Assembly: GCA_963798805.1 (NCBI GenBank)
Contig: CAWCVC010000009.1
Span: 1 to 64,000 of the forward strand
From: CAVZCK01 sp963798805
GTDB lineage: Bacteria > Pseudomonadota > Alphaproteobacteria > Rhizobiales > Rhodomicrobiaceae
DNA length: 64,000 nt
Direction of reading: 5' to 3'
Shown piece after piece: positions 44,779-53,362 of this stretch (within the stretch, counting starts at the first letter, position 1; every line of letters begins with the position of its first letter). Made by a program: the position numbers and the translations under genes. The notes under the pieces are model-generated. The model had not been told where the DNA came from, did no database searches, and saw only the letters and a list, made by a program, of their open reading frames with translations.

Positions 44779-46605
44779 ATGACATTGTCCGGTCATTTGC
44801 CGCTTAGACGACGACAAGCACACCAATTACGGGCCGAAAATGACCCTGTTAGAGGCCTGACCATGGGCATCGTGGTTGCGTATGCTCAAAAGCCTTCGAG
44901 CCCAACACCACCAAGCAAATCATTAAGGGCTGAAGCGCTCAGAGCCTCAAAAGCAAGAGCTATCGATTTCGGTAGCTGGCAACGTCTTATCGCCGATCGG
45001 CAGTCGTACCGGATCGGTATTCGGGGGAATTGTGAGTTGCAAAGCACTGACCCACGAGGGAGCAGCGACCGGCGTGATCACATCTCGCCCTCAGCTATCC
45101 AGATATCGTCTCGAGCAGAAATTGATTTGCACCCCGGCCAACGCCCCACCGCGACGGACGAAGCAATCGAGATTCTACAAGAACGTGGCGATTTGTATGA
45201 GCGCAGCGGCGAGCTTGTACGCGTCTGTGGCAATCACATGCTTCCCGTGGACGAAAATTGGCTCACGGACTACCTCGCTCGCCATATTCGCTTTTTCCGC
45301 TTCAGACAAAACGGCGACGACTGGATCCGTCGTGAGGCGGATCCGCCCAGCTGGTTAGCCAAGGTTATCATCGCCAAAACCGGCGAGCGTGGGCTGCCGG
45401 AGCTGACAGGTGTCATCACTGCGCCGACTTTGCGTCCCGATGGCTCTCTTATGGATCAGCCCGGCTTTGATCCGGCAACCGGTCTGCTCCTCCAGGCCGC
45501 CAAATGGCCCAGCATCCCGCTCCATCCGGATCCCGCACAGCTGCGGCGTGCCTGGAATGTCTTGTGGCGACCATTCTTAGAGTTCCCGTTTGCGTCTTGC
45601 GAGGATTGCGGTGCAACGGTCGCCGCCATTCTCACCGCGATAGTACGCCGGACTCTTCCAAGAGCTCCAGCAATCAGCTTCGACGCGCCAAGCGCGGGCA
45701 GCGGCAAGACGTTGCTGGCAACTTGCATCGCCGAGCTTGCCGGCGGTGAAGTTGCCGTCGTGCCTGAATGCAGGGATGAGGAGGAATTGCGCAAGCGCCT
45801 CCTTTCATCCCTGCGAGCCGGTCAGCCTTCAATCCTGCTCGACAATGTCAAAGGTCAATTTGCCTCTTCCGCGCTCGAGGCCTTTCTTACCGACGACAAA
45901 TATTCCGACCGTCTGCTCGGCGCTTCGCAAATGGTGCGGCTGCCAACCAACGTACTGGTTCTCATCAGCGGCAACAACTTCCGGCCGCGGGGCGATCTTT
46001 GGAGGCGCATTATCACCGCGCGAATCGACCCCAAAGCCGAACACGCTGAAAGGCGGCGCTTCGAATTCGATGCGAGGGGCTACTGCCGGGAGAACCGGCA
46101 AGTGCTGGTCGCCGCGGCTCTCTCACTCTTGCGTGGCTTCGTTGACGCCGGAAGGCCGCGCATCACCAATGACCGGCTTGCCTCATTCGAGGCCTGGGAT
46201 GATCTGATCCGCCAATGTGTGCTGTGGATGACCGACCAGGGCGTTGCCCAACTCGGCGATCCCGCCGCCTCGATCGCCAACGCGAAGGAACAGGAGCCGG
46301 AGCGGCAGAAGCTTGCTGCGTTTCTCGAAACCACGGCGGCTATCATGGGCGTTGGCGCGGACGGTGTCCGCTGGCGTACGGGGGATCTCATCCAAAGAGC
46401 GAAAAACGCTCCACTGACCGATGAGAGCGGACAGGCACTTCACGATGTGCTTCTCGAGATTGCTGGAGAACGTCAGAGCATTAATCCTCGCATTCTCGGC
46501 CGCTGGATCGAGCGGCACACGGATGACCGCTGCGGCGGTCTTTATATCAAGCGCGCAGGCGAGCGCCGCCATGCAGCCTTATGGCAAATTCGAAGCTGTG
46601 AGTGA
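44779..46605 (+). CDS. P-loop ATPase/helicase-like protein of the integrated element
   Basis: Up to 608 residues; an ATG at 44863 (MGIVVAYAQKPSSPTPP) is the likelier start because the codons before it look noncoding. A central ATPase domain has AISFDAPSAGSGKTLLATCIAELAGG (Walker A) and QPSILLDNVKGQFASSALEAFLTDDKYSDRLLG (Walker B-like), then LPTNVLVLISGNNFRPRGDLWRRIITARIDP (sensor/arginine-finger region). The upstream part may be a primase-type domain. Similar genes lie next to integrases on genomic islands, suggesting a role in replication or maintenance. Exact function unknown. Confidence 0.75.
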   Translation: MTLSGHLPLRRRQAHQLRAENDPVRGLTMGIVVAYAQKPSSPTPPSKSLRAEALRASKARAIDFGSWQRLIADRQSYRIGIRGNCELQSTDPRGSSDRRDHISPSAIQISSRAEIDLHPGQRPTATDEAIEILQERGDLYERSGELVRVCGNHMLPVDENWLTDYLARHIRFFRFRQNGDDWIRREADPPSWLAKVIIAKTGERGLPELTGVITAPTLRPDGSLMDQPGFDPATGLLLQAAKWPSIPLHPDPAQLRRAWNVLWRPFLEFPFASCEDCGATVAAILTAIVRRTLPRAPAISFDAPSAGSGKTLLATCIAELAGGEVAVVPECRDEEELRKRLLSSLRAGQPSILLDNVKGQFASSALEAFLTDDKYSDRLLGASQMVRLPTNVLVLISGNNFRPRGDLWRRIITARIDPKAEHAERRRFEFDARGYCRENRQVLVAAALSLLRGFVDAGRPRITNDRLASFEAWDDLIRQCVLWMTDQGVAQLGDPAASIANAKEQEPERQKLAAFLETTAAIMGVGADGVRWRTGDLIQRAKNAPLTDESGQALHDVLLEIAGERQSINPRILGRWIERHTDDRCGGLYIKRAGERRHAALWQIRSCE

Positions 46606-46660
46606 GCTTTTTTACCGATCCTCTTGATATTAAGGCCAATTGGAAAGGAGAGGAAATGCT

Positions 46661-46906
46661 ATGCCCAGATTTCGGCCCGAAACTGAAGCGGCTAAGGCAC
46701 TCGGAATTCCACTCTCAACCTTCCGATATTGGGTTTCTATCGGCCTGTTGCCGATAGCTATTCGAGATCTTGGCCTTTATGATATGAAAGCGCTTCATAC
46801 AGCTTGCGACAGACTTTCAGGCCTCGGCTCACCTGACAATGCGCTCGATCTGTGGCGCGAGCAAAGGATGGCAAGACATGGCACGCGTAAGACTGAAGGG
46901 GATTAA
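46661..46906 (+). CDS. MerR/excisionase-like small DNA-binding protein
   Basis: 81 residues from the ATG at 46661: MPRFRPETEAAKALGIPLSTFRYWVSIGLLPIAIRDLGLYDMKALHTACDRLSGLG... The helix-turn-helix (AKALGIPLSTFRYWVSIGLLP) resembles MerR-like excisionases. It overlaps the integrase start by 29 bases, the common xis-int arrangement. A role as recombination directionality factor is inferred from this. Confidence 0.75.
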   Translation: MPRFRPETEAAKALGIPLSTFRYWVSIGLLPIAIRDLGLYDMKALHTACDRLSGLGSPDNALDLWREQRMARHGTRKTEGD

Positions 46907-47900
46907 CAAGGTCACGACGAGGCTCGCAGATGGCAGGCTTGTCACCTATTGGTACGCATGGAAAGGTGGGCCACGCCTGACAGGACATCCAGGTTCGCCG
47001 GAATTTGTAGAAAGCTATTACGCATCTCATCAAAATAGGCAAAAGGTCAATCCCTCCGCATTTCATTTTGTGATTTACCAGTATAAACAGAGTAGAGAAT
47101 TTTCGGATTTAGCAGATAAAACTCGAAAAGATTATACGAAATATATATCTCTTGTTGAGGAGTCATTTGCTGATTTGCCCATGCGGGCACTCGGTGACCC
47201 TCGGGTCACGAGTGACTTCCTCGATTGGCGCGACCGCTTCCCGGGTGAACGTCAGCGGGATTATGCTTGGTCAGTTCTGATGCGCATCATTTCGTGGGCA
47301 CGCGGTCGAGGTCTGACAGATTATCGTCCTCCCTCTCGTATCAAGCGAAGCTACAAAGCTGACCGTGCCGATAAAATCTGGTTGCCGGAGCATATCGAGG
47401 CGTTTCGAACGATCGCGCCTGAACCGCTCTGGTGGGCCTTGGTGCTTGCCCTCGAAACCGGCCAGCGGCAGGGCGATCTCCTGCGTCTTGCCTGGAGCGC
47501 CTTTGATGGTTCTTGGATTCAGCTCAAACAGCAAAAAACCGGTCGCCGCGTTGCAGTGCCGGTGAGCGAAGACCTGCGCGCAACCCTGCAAATGATCCCC
47601 CAGATCTCGCCTCTTATTCTCATGTCAAGTCGGGGCCGCCCATGGACCAGCGACGGCTTCAGAACCTCATGGGCCAAGGCTGTGAAGCAAGCGAACATCG
47701 AAGGCCTCACATTTCATGATCTTCGCGGCACGGCGGTCACGCGCCTAGCGGAGGCTGGATGCACAGAAGCCGAAATCGCCTCCATCACAGGACACAAGCT
47801 CGGCAGCGTGAGCGCGATTTTGGATCGGTATCTTGCTCGCACCAAGGGACTGGCCCTTGCCGCGATCACCAAGCTCGATACGTACAAATGTAAAAGCTAA
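46878..47900 (+). CDS. int: Tyrosine recombinase (phage/island-type integrase)
   Basis: About 340 residues from ATG 46878 (MARVRLKGINKVTTRLADGR). The catalytic domain has the first Arg in LALETGQRQGDLLRLAWSAF, HDLRGTAVTRLAEAG (HxxR), ITGHKLGSVSAILDRYLARTKG (His and nucleophilic Tyr). The N-terminal core-binding domain is FSDLADKTRKDYTKYISLVEESFADLPM. The gene lies about 1.3 kb from tRNA-Lys, whose 3' end faces it, a standard layout for islands that integrate in tRNA genes; the intervening space is filled by an IS481 transposase gene. Confidence 0.92.
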   Translation: MARVRLKGINKVTTRLADGRLVTYWYAWKGGPRLTGHPGSPEFVESYYASHQNRQKVNPSAFHFVIYQYKQSREFSDLADKTRKDYTKYISLVEESFADLPMRALGDPRVTSDFLDWRDRFPGERQRDYAWSVLMRIISWARGRGLTDYRPPSRIKRSYKADRADKIWLPEHIEAFRTIAPEPLWWALVLALETGQRQGDLLRLAWSAFDGSWIQLKQQKTGRRVAVPVSEDLRATLQMIPQISPLILMSSRGRPWTSDGFRTSWAKAVKQANIEGLTFHDLRGTAVTRLAEAGCTEAEIASITGHKLGSVSAILDRYLARTKGLALAAITKLDTYKCKS

Positions 47901-47958
47901 GACTTCGACCTGACAGACAGCGTCTGGAGAGCTGTCGGGTTTCAACGACCTGATGTGG

Positions 47959-48993
47959 TCAGACGGCTATCATTTTCTCCTTCGCAATTGGCTTTGCGTC
48001 AAGGAAAGTCTGCATTGGCGTTTTACCGAAGCACCAGCGTCCTTGGTGCGGCCGTTCTCGGTTGAACACCTCGAGCCAGGCATCGAGGTCGGCCTGCAGC
48101 TCATCGATCGCGCCATAGAGCTTTTTCCGGAACGCCAGCCGATAGAACTCGTTCAGGACCGTCCTGTGGAAGCGCTCGACGATGCCGTTGGTCTGCGGAC
48201 TTTTGGTCTTGGTCCGTGAGTGATCGATGTCCTCGACGGCGAGATAGAGCTCATATTCGTGCCGCTCGGGATTGCCGCAATATTCCGTACCGCGATCAGT
48301 GAGGATGCGTTGGAGCTTGATGCCCTGGCTTTCAAAGAACGGGATCACTCGGTCGTTGAGGATCTCGGCGGCGGTGATCGGCGTCTTGCGGTCGTAGAGC
48401 TTGGCGAAGGTGACCTTCGAATAGGTGTCGACAAAGGTCTGCTGGTAAATGCGACCTACGCCCTTCATATTGCCAATATAGAACGTGTCTTGCGCACCAC
48501 AATAGCCAGGATGCTCGCTCTCGAACTCTCCGTGTGCTTCTTTCTCGGCTTTGGCTTTTTCGAGAGCGGCGAGCTGGCTTTCGGTGAGAATGCCGCCTTC
48601 TTGCGCGATCTTGGCCTCCATCGCCTTGAGCCGCTTTTTCATCGTTTCCAGATCGTGCCGCAGCCAGACGCAGCGCACGCCGGCCGGCGACACGGTGATG
48701 CCGCGCTTCTTCAGCTCGTTGGCGACGCGAAGCTGGCCGAAGGGCGGCTGCTCGATGGCCATCTCAATAATCGCCGCCTCGACTTCCTGGGCGACCCGGT
48801 TCCGCAGCAGCGGCTTGGCTCTCGATATCTCCTGCAGTGCGAACTCGCCGCCTTTCTCGTACAACTCCTTGAAGCGGTAGAAGCTATCGCGGCTGTAGCC
48901 AAGCATCTTGCAAGCCTGGCTGACATTGCCGAGCTGTTTGGCCAACTCCAGCAACCCGAGTTTGGCGCGAATGACCTTCTGGTCTTTCGTCAT
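47959..48993 (-). CDS. IS481-family transposase
   Basis: About 344 residues from ATG 48993 (MTKDQKVIRAKLGLLELAKQLGNVSQACKMLGYSRDSFYRFKELYEKGG, a helix-turn-helix). The rve-type DDE core has TFYIGNMKGVGRIYQQTFVDTYSKVTFAKLYDRKTP (first Asp), LQRILTDRGTEYCGNPERHEYELYL (second Asp) and SPQTNGIVERFHRTVLNEFYRLAFRKKLY (Glu). Length normal and frame intact. I could not define the ends with confidence, so only the gene is annotated. It sits between integrase and tRNA-Lys. Confidence 0.92.
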   Translation of the reverse strand: MTKDQKVIRAKLGLLELAKQLGNVSQACKMLGYSRDSFYRFKELYEKGGEFALQEISRAKPLLRNRVAQEVEAAIIEMAIEQPPFGQLRVANELKKRGITVSPAGVRCVWLRHDLETMKKRLKAMEAKIAQEGGILTESQLAALEKAKAEKEAHGEFESEHPGYCGAQDTFYIGNMKGVGRIYQQTFVDTYSKVTFAKLYDRKTPITAAEILNDRVIPFFESQGIKLQRILTDRGTEYCGNPERHEYELYLAVEDIDHSRTKTKSPQTNGIVERFHRTVLNEFYRLAFRKKLYGAIDELQADLDAWLEVFNRERPHQGRWCFGKTPMQTFLDAKPIAKEKMIAV

Positions 48994-49202
48994 GGTGTTT
49001 CCTATCCGCCGAGGCGGGGCGCTCCGCAACCCCGACCAGCTCTGCGCCCCGCCTCGGCTACCTCTGTGCCGTGAGGCCAGAACACCATGTGTCTGATTAA
49101 GTTTTAGCTAATGCAGTACAAAAAATGAACGATTTTTCCCAAATGAACTCCCAAACGCCCCGACGCAGCCAAGGCCATTTAGGACTAACCGTTTGATTTT
49201 AT

Positions 49203-49278
49203 TGGTGGGCGCACAAGGATTCGAACCTTGGACCCGCTGATTAAGAGTTAGCTGCTCTACCAACTGAGCTATGCGCCC
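49203..49278 (-). tRNA. tRNA-Lys(CUU)
   Basis: Read on the minus strand: acceptor GGGCGCA pairing with TGCGCCC, discriminator A and encoded CCA at 49203-49205. The D arm is GCTCAGTTGGTAGAGC. The anticodon loop CTCTTAA gives anticodon CTT (Lys), and the TΨC arm contains GGTTCGAATCC. 76 nucleotides including CCA. The 3' end faces the integrase, so it is the likely attachment site of the island. I did not find a second copy of its 3' end in the window. Confidence 0.93.
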
Positions 49279-49282
49279 TGAA

Positions 49283-49721
49283 AGCTCGCTCCGCGAATGA
49301 GAACGACTGCCCACGGCACAAGGGCCGAGGGCGAAATATGAGCGTAGGGGTAACATGGTTTTCCGCCAAACTCCAAGACCTTTTCGCGGCGGAATTGGGA
49401 GACTTCGGAAAGGCTCTCAGCAAACAACTGGATCGGCCCTGTGACTGTCATCGAAGCTGCGGCAAATTCGATGACCGCGCTTGATATTCGTCAATGTTCC
49501 TCATGCCTTGCGGTTTAGCCTAAGGAGGATTGACGACCCTCACCGGTCGGATAGCGCGTCACCCGAGTGCGAGCGCGCTATCACGCCACCCCGAATAAGT
49601 CGATCTGCGGAATCAAAGAGTTGGCCCGAGCCGAGCTGGCCGCAGATGAGATCCTTATTTGGGTGCCGATCCGCATTCATATGTCGCCCGAAGCGCGGCA
49701 AAGTGCAAAGGAGTAAGCGCC
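49283..49721. other. Interval between tRNA-Lys and the Gly/Tyr/Met protein gene
   Basis: About 440 bases with no supported gene. Its right end holds the ribosome site (AAAGGAG) of the next gene and presumably its promoter. The start of the tRNA promoter lies at the left edge. Confidence 0.5.
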
Positions 49722-50285
49722 ATGCGAATCCTCTATCTCATTCGCGCAAATCTAGCAGCGATGCTGAGTGCCGCTGTCCTCGCAATGGCAGTGTCGATCG
49801 GCGCATACGCCGCTGGCGGCTACGGCCCAGGCTATATGATGGGTCCTGGCTACGGCCCCGCTTACATGATGGGCCAAGGATACGCTCCAGGCTATATGAT
49901 GGGTCCCGGATACATGATGGGTCCGGCTTATGGTCAGGGCATGATGTACGGCTATGGCTATGGGCCGGGCATGATGGGACCCGGCATGATGTATGGCTAT
50001 GGTTACGGTCCCGGCATGATGTATGGCCCCGGCCCGGGGTACGGACGCGCGATGGGGCCAGGCGGGTACGGGCGCCAAGGTGATTTGAACCTGTCGACGG
50101 ATGCCGTCAAAAAGAACTTCGAACGCTGGATCGCGTCGCAGCGCAACCCGCATCTCAAAGTCGGCGAAGTTAAAGAGAAAGACAAAGATACCGTCGAGGC
50201 GGATATCGTGACGCAGGACAATTCTCTCGTGCAGCGTTACGAGGTGAACCGCCATACAGGTTTCTTCGAACCAAGCGAGGGATGA
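49722..50285 (+). CDS. Secreted Gly/Tyr/Met/Pro-repeat protein
   Basis: 187 residues from the ATG at 49722 (AAAGGAG upstream). A signal peptide (AAMLSAAVLAMAVSIGAYAAG) is followed by about 85 residues of GYGPGYMMGPGYG-like repeats, very rich in Gly, Tyr, Met and Pro. The C-terminal domain (LNLSTDAVKKNFERWIASQRNPHLKVGEVKEKDKDTVEADIVTQDNSLVQRYEVNRHTGFFEP) is compact and PepSY-like in pattern. Methionine-rich periplasmic repeats often bind copper or silver, an inference. It precedes a SHOCT protein by 3 bases, so it is an operon. Confidence 0.8.
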   Translation: MRILYLIRANLAAMLSAAVLAMAVSIGAYAAGGYGPGYMMGPGYGPAYMMGQGYAPGYMMGPGYMMGPAYGQGMMYGYGYGPGMMGPGMMYGYGYGPGMMYGPGPGYGRAMGPGGYGRQGDLNLSTDAVKKNFERWIASQRNPHLKVGEVKEKDKDTVEADIVTQDNSLVQRYEVNRHTGFFEPSEG

Positions 50286-50288
50286 ATC

Positions 50289-50555
50289 ATGTGGGGTTAT
50301 GGACCCGGTTCCGGGATGATGGGATGGGGCGGCGATGGCTGGGGAGGGCCGGTTTATATGATCTTCTGGCTGCTGATTCTGATCGCCATGGTGGCCGGCG
50401 TCGTCTGGCTTATACGGTCAGTCGCGCATCCGGGCAGCACACCGCTGCATTTGGCGCACCGATCGACAGGTCTCGATATTCTCGAGGAGCGTTACGCGCG
50501 CGGCGAAATCGATCGCGACGAATATCTGCAGAAAAAGCGGGATATGGGGAATTGA
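50289..50555 (+). CDS. Small membrane protein with SHOCT domain
   Basis: 88 residues. The Gly/Met/Trp-rich N-terminus (WGYGPGSGMMGWGGDGWGG) echoes the repeats of the previous gene. One transmembrane segment (VYMIFWLLILIAMVAGVVWLI) follows, then a SHOCT module (GLDILEERYARGEIDRDEYLQKKRDM). SHOCT modules are short oligomerisation motifs. It starts 3 bases after the repeat protein and shares its operon. Confidence 0.88.
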   Translation: MWGYGPGSGMMGWGGDGWGGPVYMIFWLLILIAMVAGVVWLIRSVAHPGSTPLHLAHRSTGLDILEERYARGEIDRDEYLQKKRDMGN

Positions 50556-50564
50556 TTCTGGGTC

Positions 50565-50590
50565 GGATGGACGGTCAAGGCCGCCCATCC
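50565..50590 (+). terminator. Candidate hairpin between convergent genes
   Basis: GGATGG-A-CGG, loop, CCG-C-CCATCC forms a stem with one internal mismatch, 10 bases after the SHOCT gene and 46 before the cobP stop. A weak T-run (CTTTG) follows at a distance. Possibly a bidirectional terminator. Confidence 0.45.
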
Positions 50591-50635
50591 GGGATCGCTT
50601 TGTAAGCCTCGCTCCAAGGGCGGTCGCGTGCTAAA

Positions 50636-51148
50636 TCACGGCTTGAGCCTCAGAGGCAAGCCGGCCGCGATGAATTCCACTCCATCGACAACAGCGGCGA
50701 CGGCCTGATTGAGCCGGCCCTGCCGATCGCGGAATTCGCGGCCAAGCGGGGTCTCGGGGACAAGCCCCAGTCCAACCTCGTTGGACACAATCACCAGCTT
50801 CGGGCGTGCACCCTGAATCGCGCGGCAGAGATCCTCGGCGGCGGCGGCAACATCACGCCCGGCGGCCATCAGATTGGAGAGCCACAAGGTAAGGCAATCG
50901 ACGACGCAAACTGCGCTGCCATCTTCGATATCCCTGATTGCCCCAGCCAATTCCAGCGGCGCTTCGATCGTCATCCAGGCGTCGCCGCGCTCGTGCCGGT
51001 GCTGAGCAATGCGCGCCGACATTTCCTCATCCAGCGCTTCCGCCGTCGCGATATAGATCCTGTTCGAGAACGCCTCCGCGAGCGCGAGTGCGCGGCGCGT
51101 CTTGCCGGAGCGCGCGCCGCCGAGGATGAGAGCCGAACCGCTCGTCAC
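50636..51148 (-). CDS. cobP: Adenosylcobinamide kinase/guanylyltransferase
   Basis: 171 residues from a GTG at 51148 (VTSGSALILGGARSGKTRRALALAEAFSN) that overlaps the cobS stop. The P-loop is GGARSGKT. Further conserved segments are IYIATAEALDEEMSARIAQHRHERGDAWMTIEAPLEL and VDCLTLWLSNLM, then VIVSNEVGLGLVPETPLGREFRDRQGRLNQAVA. The enzyme phosphorylates adenosylcobinamide and converts it to the GDP derivative. Upstream in-frame codons to 51247 lie in cobS. It is the last gene of the leftward cobT-cobS-cobP operon (cobP is cobU in enteric naming). Confidence 0.94.
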   Translation of the reverse strand: MTSGSALILGGARSGKTRRALALAEAFSNRIYIATAEALDEEMSARIAQHRHERGDAWMTIEAPLELAGAIRDIEDGSAVCVVDCLTLWLSNLMAAGRDVAAAAEDLCRAIQGARPKLVIVSNEVGLGLVPETPLGREFRDRQGRLNQAVAAVVDGVEFIAAGLPLRLKP

Positions 51149-51936
51149 GGCGTGACCGCCAGCACCAGCGCGCCGAGGGCCATCATCCGTGCGGTGACGG
51201 CCGACGCACCAAGCACGTCGCCGGTGTAGCCGCCGAGGAAACGCCACGCCAACAGGCTGACCGCCCCCGCCCCGGCGAGCGCTCCAGTGATGAGCGCGGC
51301 GGCGGTGATCCCTAACAGCAAGACCGGCAATGCGATCGCCACCGAAACCCCGGAGAGGAAAACGCGCGGAGACAGGCCGGCCATCGAGACGCCGAGCCCG
51401 TCCTGCCGCGCCGGTTTGAGGCTGGAGACCGGAAGCGCGATGGCTCCGCGCGCCAATGCCTCCGCACCGATGATGGCGCCCATGGCCATGGCGGTGCCGG
51501 CGTAATATTCCAGGCTGACCAGGAATGCGACCTGTAAGCCGAGCGTTGTAAAGAGTGCGAGCGTGCCATAGCTGCCGATGCGGCTGTCGCGCATGATGGC
51601 GAGTTTGGCTTCCCGCGAACGTCCGCCGCCCAGGCCATCCCAGAAGTCGCTGAGGCCGTCCTCATGAAAGCCGCCTCCGGCGAAGAGCGTTGAGGCCATG
51701 GCGATTAACGCCGAAGCGACCGCGCTGAAACCAATGGTTGCCGATAGCCAGAACATTGCCGCGGCGGGGGCGCCGATGAGGGCTCCCGCGACGGGGAAAG
51801 CCCAGAAGGCGGTGCCGACCGACGCGTTGCTGCCCGGGTGAAACGTTGGCAGTGGATAGCGCGTCAGAAGCCCGATCGCCAGGCCGAGTTCCTCGGCGCG
51901 GCGGCGCAAGAATGCGTGTGTCTCCTCAGGGGTCAT
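51145..51936 (-). CDS. cobS: Adenosylcobinamide-GDP ribazoletransferase (cobalamin synthase)
   Basis: 263 residues, polytopic membrane protein. Conserved blocks are LAIGLLTRYPLP near the N-terminus, ALIAMASTLFAGGGFHEDGLSDFWDGLGGGRSREAKLAIMRDSRIGSYGTLAL (the DGLxD-type acidic site), and FLGGYTGDVLGASAVTARMMALGAL at the C-terminus. It joins adenosylcobinamide-GDP with alpha-ribazole (phosphate) in the membrane. Overlaps cobT by 4 bases upstream and cobP by 4 bases downstream, so translation is coupled. Called cobV in Pseudomonas denitrificans naming. Confidence 0.94.
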   Translation of the reverse strand: MTPEETHAFLRRRAEELGLAIGLLTRYPLPTFHPGSNASVGTAFWAFPVAGALIGAPAAAMFWLSATIGFSAVASALIAMASTLFAGGGFHEDGLSDFWDGLGGGRSREAKLAIMRDSRIGSYGTLALFTTLGLQVAFLVSLEYYAGTAMAMGAIIGAEALARGAIALPVSSLKPARQDGLGVSMAGLSPRVFLSGVSVAIALPVLLLGITAAALITGALAGAGAVSLLAWRFLGGYTGDVLGASAVTARMMALGALVLAVTP

Positions 51937-52955
51937 GACGCGGAGTCGTCGCGATTGACGACGCGCGCTTCCGCAAAGGTCGCCATGTGGTTGTGAGTTG
52001 CAGCAGCCGCTTTTAGCAGCGAGATGGCCAACGTCGCGCCGGTCCCCTCACCAAGGCGCATTTCGAGATCGAGAAGAGGTTTCAGTCCGAACGCCTCCAG
52101 TAGACGTCGGTGCGCCGGCTCTGCCGACAGGTGACCGGCGAGGCAATGATCGACAATCGCCGCATTCGCCTTGAACAGCGGTGCAATGCTCGCCGTCACC
52201 ACATAACCGTCGAGGAGGACCGGGATGAGCTTGTGCCGCGCTGCGAGTACGGCGCCCGCAATCGCCGCGGTCTCGCGGCCGCCGAGGCGACGCAGGATCT
52301 CCGCGGCGCCGTCGCCTGATCCCGCATGAAGCGCCAGAGCTTCATCGATCACTGTGGCTTTGTGCGCGATGCCGTCCGCACCGAGGCCGGTTCCCGGTCC
52401 GGCCCAGTCGGCTCCCCTGCCGCCGAGGGATTTCGCCGCTAGCGCCGCCGCTATCGTAGTGTTGCCGATACCCATCTCACCCAATGCGAGCACATCGCCG
52501 CCGTCGGCGACAGCATCCGCGCCGGCATTCAAAGCCTCGATCAACTCCGCCTCGCTCATCGCCGCCTGGCGGGAGATGTCGCCGGTCGGCAGATCGAGCC
52601 TCAACGGCACGATTTCGAGCTCGACGCCGCCAGCTTTGGCAATCGCGTTGATCGCTGCACCGCCATTGGCGAAATTCGCCACCATCTGCTCGGTGACATC
52701 GGCTGGAAACGGGCTGACGCCCCGCTCGGTCACGCCGTGATTGCCGACAAAGACGATCACCCGCACCCTATCGGCTCGGGGCTCCGGTGCGTGCCCCCAG
52801 CCGGCAAGGAAGATCGCGCACGCCTCCAGCCGCCCGAGCGAGCCGGCAGGCTTGGTCAATTGCTGCTGGCGCGCCTCAGCGGCGTTGCGCCATGCTACGT
52901 TGGCCGGAGGCAGGTCATGCAGAGCTTCTGTAAAAGCGGGAAGATTTGGGAACAT
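51933..52955 (-). CDS. cobT: Nicotinate-nucleotide-dimethylbenzimidazole phosphoribosyltransferase
   Basis: About 340 residues from ATG 52955 (MFPNLPAFTEALHDLPPANVAWRNAAEARQQQLTKPAGSLGRLEACAIFLAGW). Family blocks are VIVFVGNHGVTERGVSPFPADVTEQMVANFANGGAAINAIAK, ALGEMGIGNTTIAAALAAKSLGG, GSGDGAAEILRRLGGRETAAIAGAVLAARHKLIPVLLDGYVVTASI, and the catalytic Glu near LLDLEMRLGEGTGATLAI. It makes alpha-ribazole phosphate for the lower ligand of B12. The codons upstream of 52955 are an unlikely extension. First gene of the leftward operon. Confidence 0.95.
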   Translation of the reverse strand: MFPNLPAFTEALHDLPPANVAWRNAAEARQQQLTKPAGSLGRLEACAIFLAGWGHAPEPRADRVRVIVFVGNHGVTERGVSPFPADVTEQMVANFANGGAAINAIAKAGGVELEIVPLRLDLPTGDISRQAAMSEAELIEALNAGADAVADGGDVLALGEMGIGNTTIAAALAAKSLGGRGADWAGPGTGLGADGIAHKATVIDEALALHAGSGDGAAEILRRLGGRETAAIAGAVLAARHKLIPVLLDGYVVTASIAPLFKANAAIVDHCLAGHLSAEPAHRRLLEAFGLKPLLDLEMRLGEGTGATLAISLLKAAAATHNHMATFAEARVVNRDDSAS

Positions 52956-53039
52956 GACGAAGACCAGGATCAATAAAGGCGGGACAAGCAAGAATAGCGA
53001 TTTCGAGCACGATTGACAGACTAAACTGCCGTCCATAAT

Positions 53040-53252
53040 GTCGGGATCACCGGTTGCCCGATAAGGCGCGAAGCGCCGGGCATGAAAAGGGAACGCGGGC
53101 GAGGATCAACCCATGTCGGGGATCCGAAGCCGCGGCCGCCCCCGCGACTGTGCGCAGCGAGCGCCCACTCGAAAAGCCACTGGCGAGGCCGAAAGGCAAG
53201 GCTGGGAAGGCGAGTGGGAGCAACGACCTGCAAGCCAGGAGACCTGCCGGAA
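53040..53252 (+). promoter_or_regulatory. Cobalamin riboswitch
   Basis: Contains the conserved elements in order: AAAAGGGAACGCGG, GCCGCCCCCGCGACTGT, GCCACTGGCGAGGCCG, GGGAAGGCG and the B12 box GCAAGCCAGGAGACCTGCC (53230-53248). It lies about 110 bases upstream of hupE. Binding of adenosylcobalamin would lower expression of the hupE-cobW-cobN operon. The region between the B12 box and the hupE start is GC-rich and should form the expression platform. Confidence 0.95.
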
Positions 53253-53362
53253 AGGATGACGTGTTCGGACGGGGTGTTCCGGAGCGCGCTCACGACGGCA
53301 GGCGCTTCCGCCTCGCCCGTGCTCGCCCTCGCTGGACGCCTCCTTATGGAGGATGTTCTGGA

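Noticed and set aside
49203..49278. tRNA read as tRNA-Asn or another isotype
   Set aside because: The minus-strand anticodon loop CTCTTAA places CTT at the anticodon, which is Lys. The nearby GTTA on the plus strand is stem sequence.
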